Assembly (NCBI GenBank): GCA_903934275.1
Contig: CAIZNF010000216.1
Coordinates: 1 to 7,776 of the forward strand
DNA: 7,776 bases
Source of the DNA: an uncultured Nitrosomonadales bacterium
Lineage (GTDB): Bacteria > Pseudomonadota > Gammaproteobacteria > Burkholderiales > Gallionellaceae
Reading direction: 5' to 3'
The notes below the pieces were generated by a model. It ran no database searches. It was not told where the DNA came from and worked only from the letters and a program-made list of their open reading frames with translations. This document shows, piece after piece, positions 7,757 through 7,776 of this stretch. The translations under genes and the position numbers were made by a program. Within the stretch, counting starts at the first letter, position 1. Every line of letters starts with the position of its first letter.

Positions 7757-7776
7757 ATGTCATTTATATCGGTTGA
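7757..7776 (+). CDS. Possible start of a plus-strand gene cut by the window edge
   Basis: An ATG at 7757 opens a frame reading MSFISV that runs off the window. TAGGG (7751-7755) lies immediately upstream as a poor ribosome binding site, and a TATAAA (7733-7738) could be a -10. Only six full codons are visible, so the product cannot be named and the call may be wrong. Confidence 0.2.

Larger units (their letters stand above)
7442..7776. other. AT-rich gene-free region at the right edge
   Basis: No complete gene is present. All three minus-strand frames entering from the right edge hit stops within about 35 bases, so no minus-strand gene crosses that edge. The region holds the ribosome binding site of the small gene, a palindrome TGCACG-TTG-CGTGCA (7562-7576), a TGGCA-N7-TGC sequence (7550-7564), a direct repeat CAGCAAAT at 7636-7643 and 7656-7663 (20-bp period), and an AT-rich TATAAA stretch (7733-7738). 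It probably separates divergent transcripts: the small gene to the left and a possible gene to the right. Confidence 0.55.

Overview
The window reads as an ordinary stretch of a proteobacterial chromosome, most likely a betaproteobacterium of the Gallionellaceae/Nitrosomonadales kind. That placement rests on remembered protein similarity (acetyl-CoA synthetase, the malic enzyme-PTA fusion and YgfZ) and was not tested by a search. All five genes I can support lie on the minus strand, so they are read from high to low coordinates.

Layout, in order of transcription: a 91-residue disordered protein of unknown function (7441-7166); ygfZ, a folate-binding protein for iron-sulphur cluster maintenance (7093-6038); a gap of about 340 bp holding a palindromic REP-like element and putative regulatory repeats; a 196-residue outer-membrane beta-barrel protein with a signal peptide (5700-5110) followed by a clear intrinsic terminator; a 360-bp gap; maeB, the malic enzyme fused to a phosphotransacetylase-like domain (4749-2479); and acs, acetyl-CoA synthetase (2318-351). 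The first 350 bp and the last 335 bp carry no convincing complete gene. A plus-strand gene may begin at 7757, but only about six codons are visible.

Functionally, acs and maeB form a carbon-metabolism pair. Acs makes acetyl-CoA from acetate, and MaeB decarboxylates malate to pyruvate with production of NADPH. The PTA-like domain of MaeB has lost the Ser-Arg signature of true phosphotransacetylases, which fits a role as an acetyl-CoA-sensing regulatory domain. YgfZ and the envelope protein have no obvious metabolic link to this pair.

I found no new multi-gene system, mobile element with a transposase, CRISPR array, tRNA or rRNA. The most unusual part is the palindromic element at 5953-6066. 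It can fold into two mutually exclusive hairpins, is bounded by a 9-bp direct repeat, and supplies the last eight codons and stop codon of ygfZ. Other points of interest are an 11-bp-period direct repeat upstream of the outer-membrane gene, a very stable hairpin just upstream of the ygfZ start, and a 9-bp-period TTCGTG tandem repeat near the left edge.
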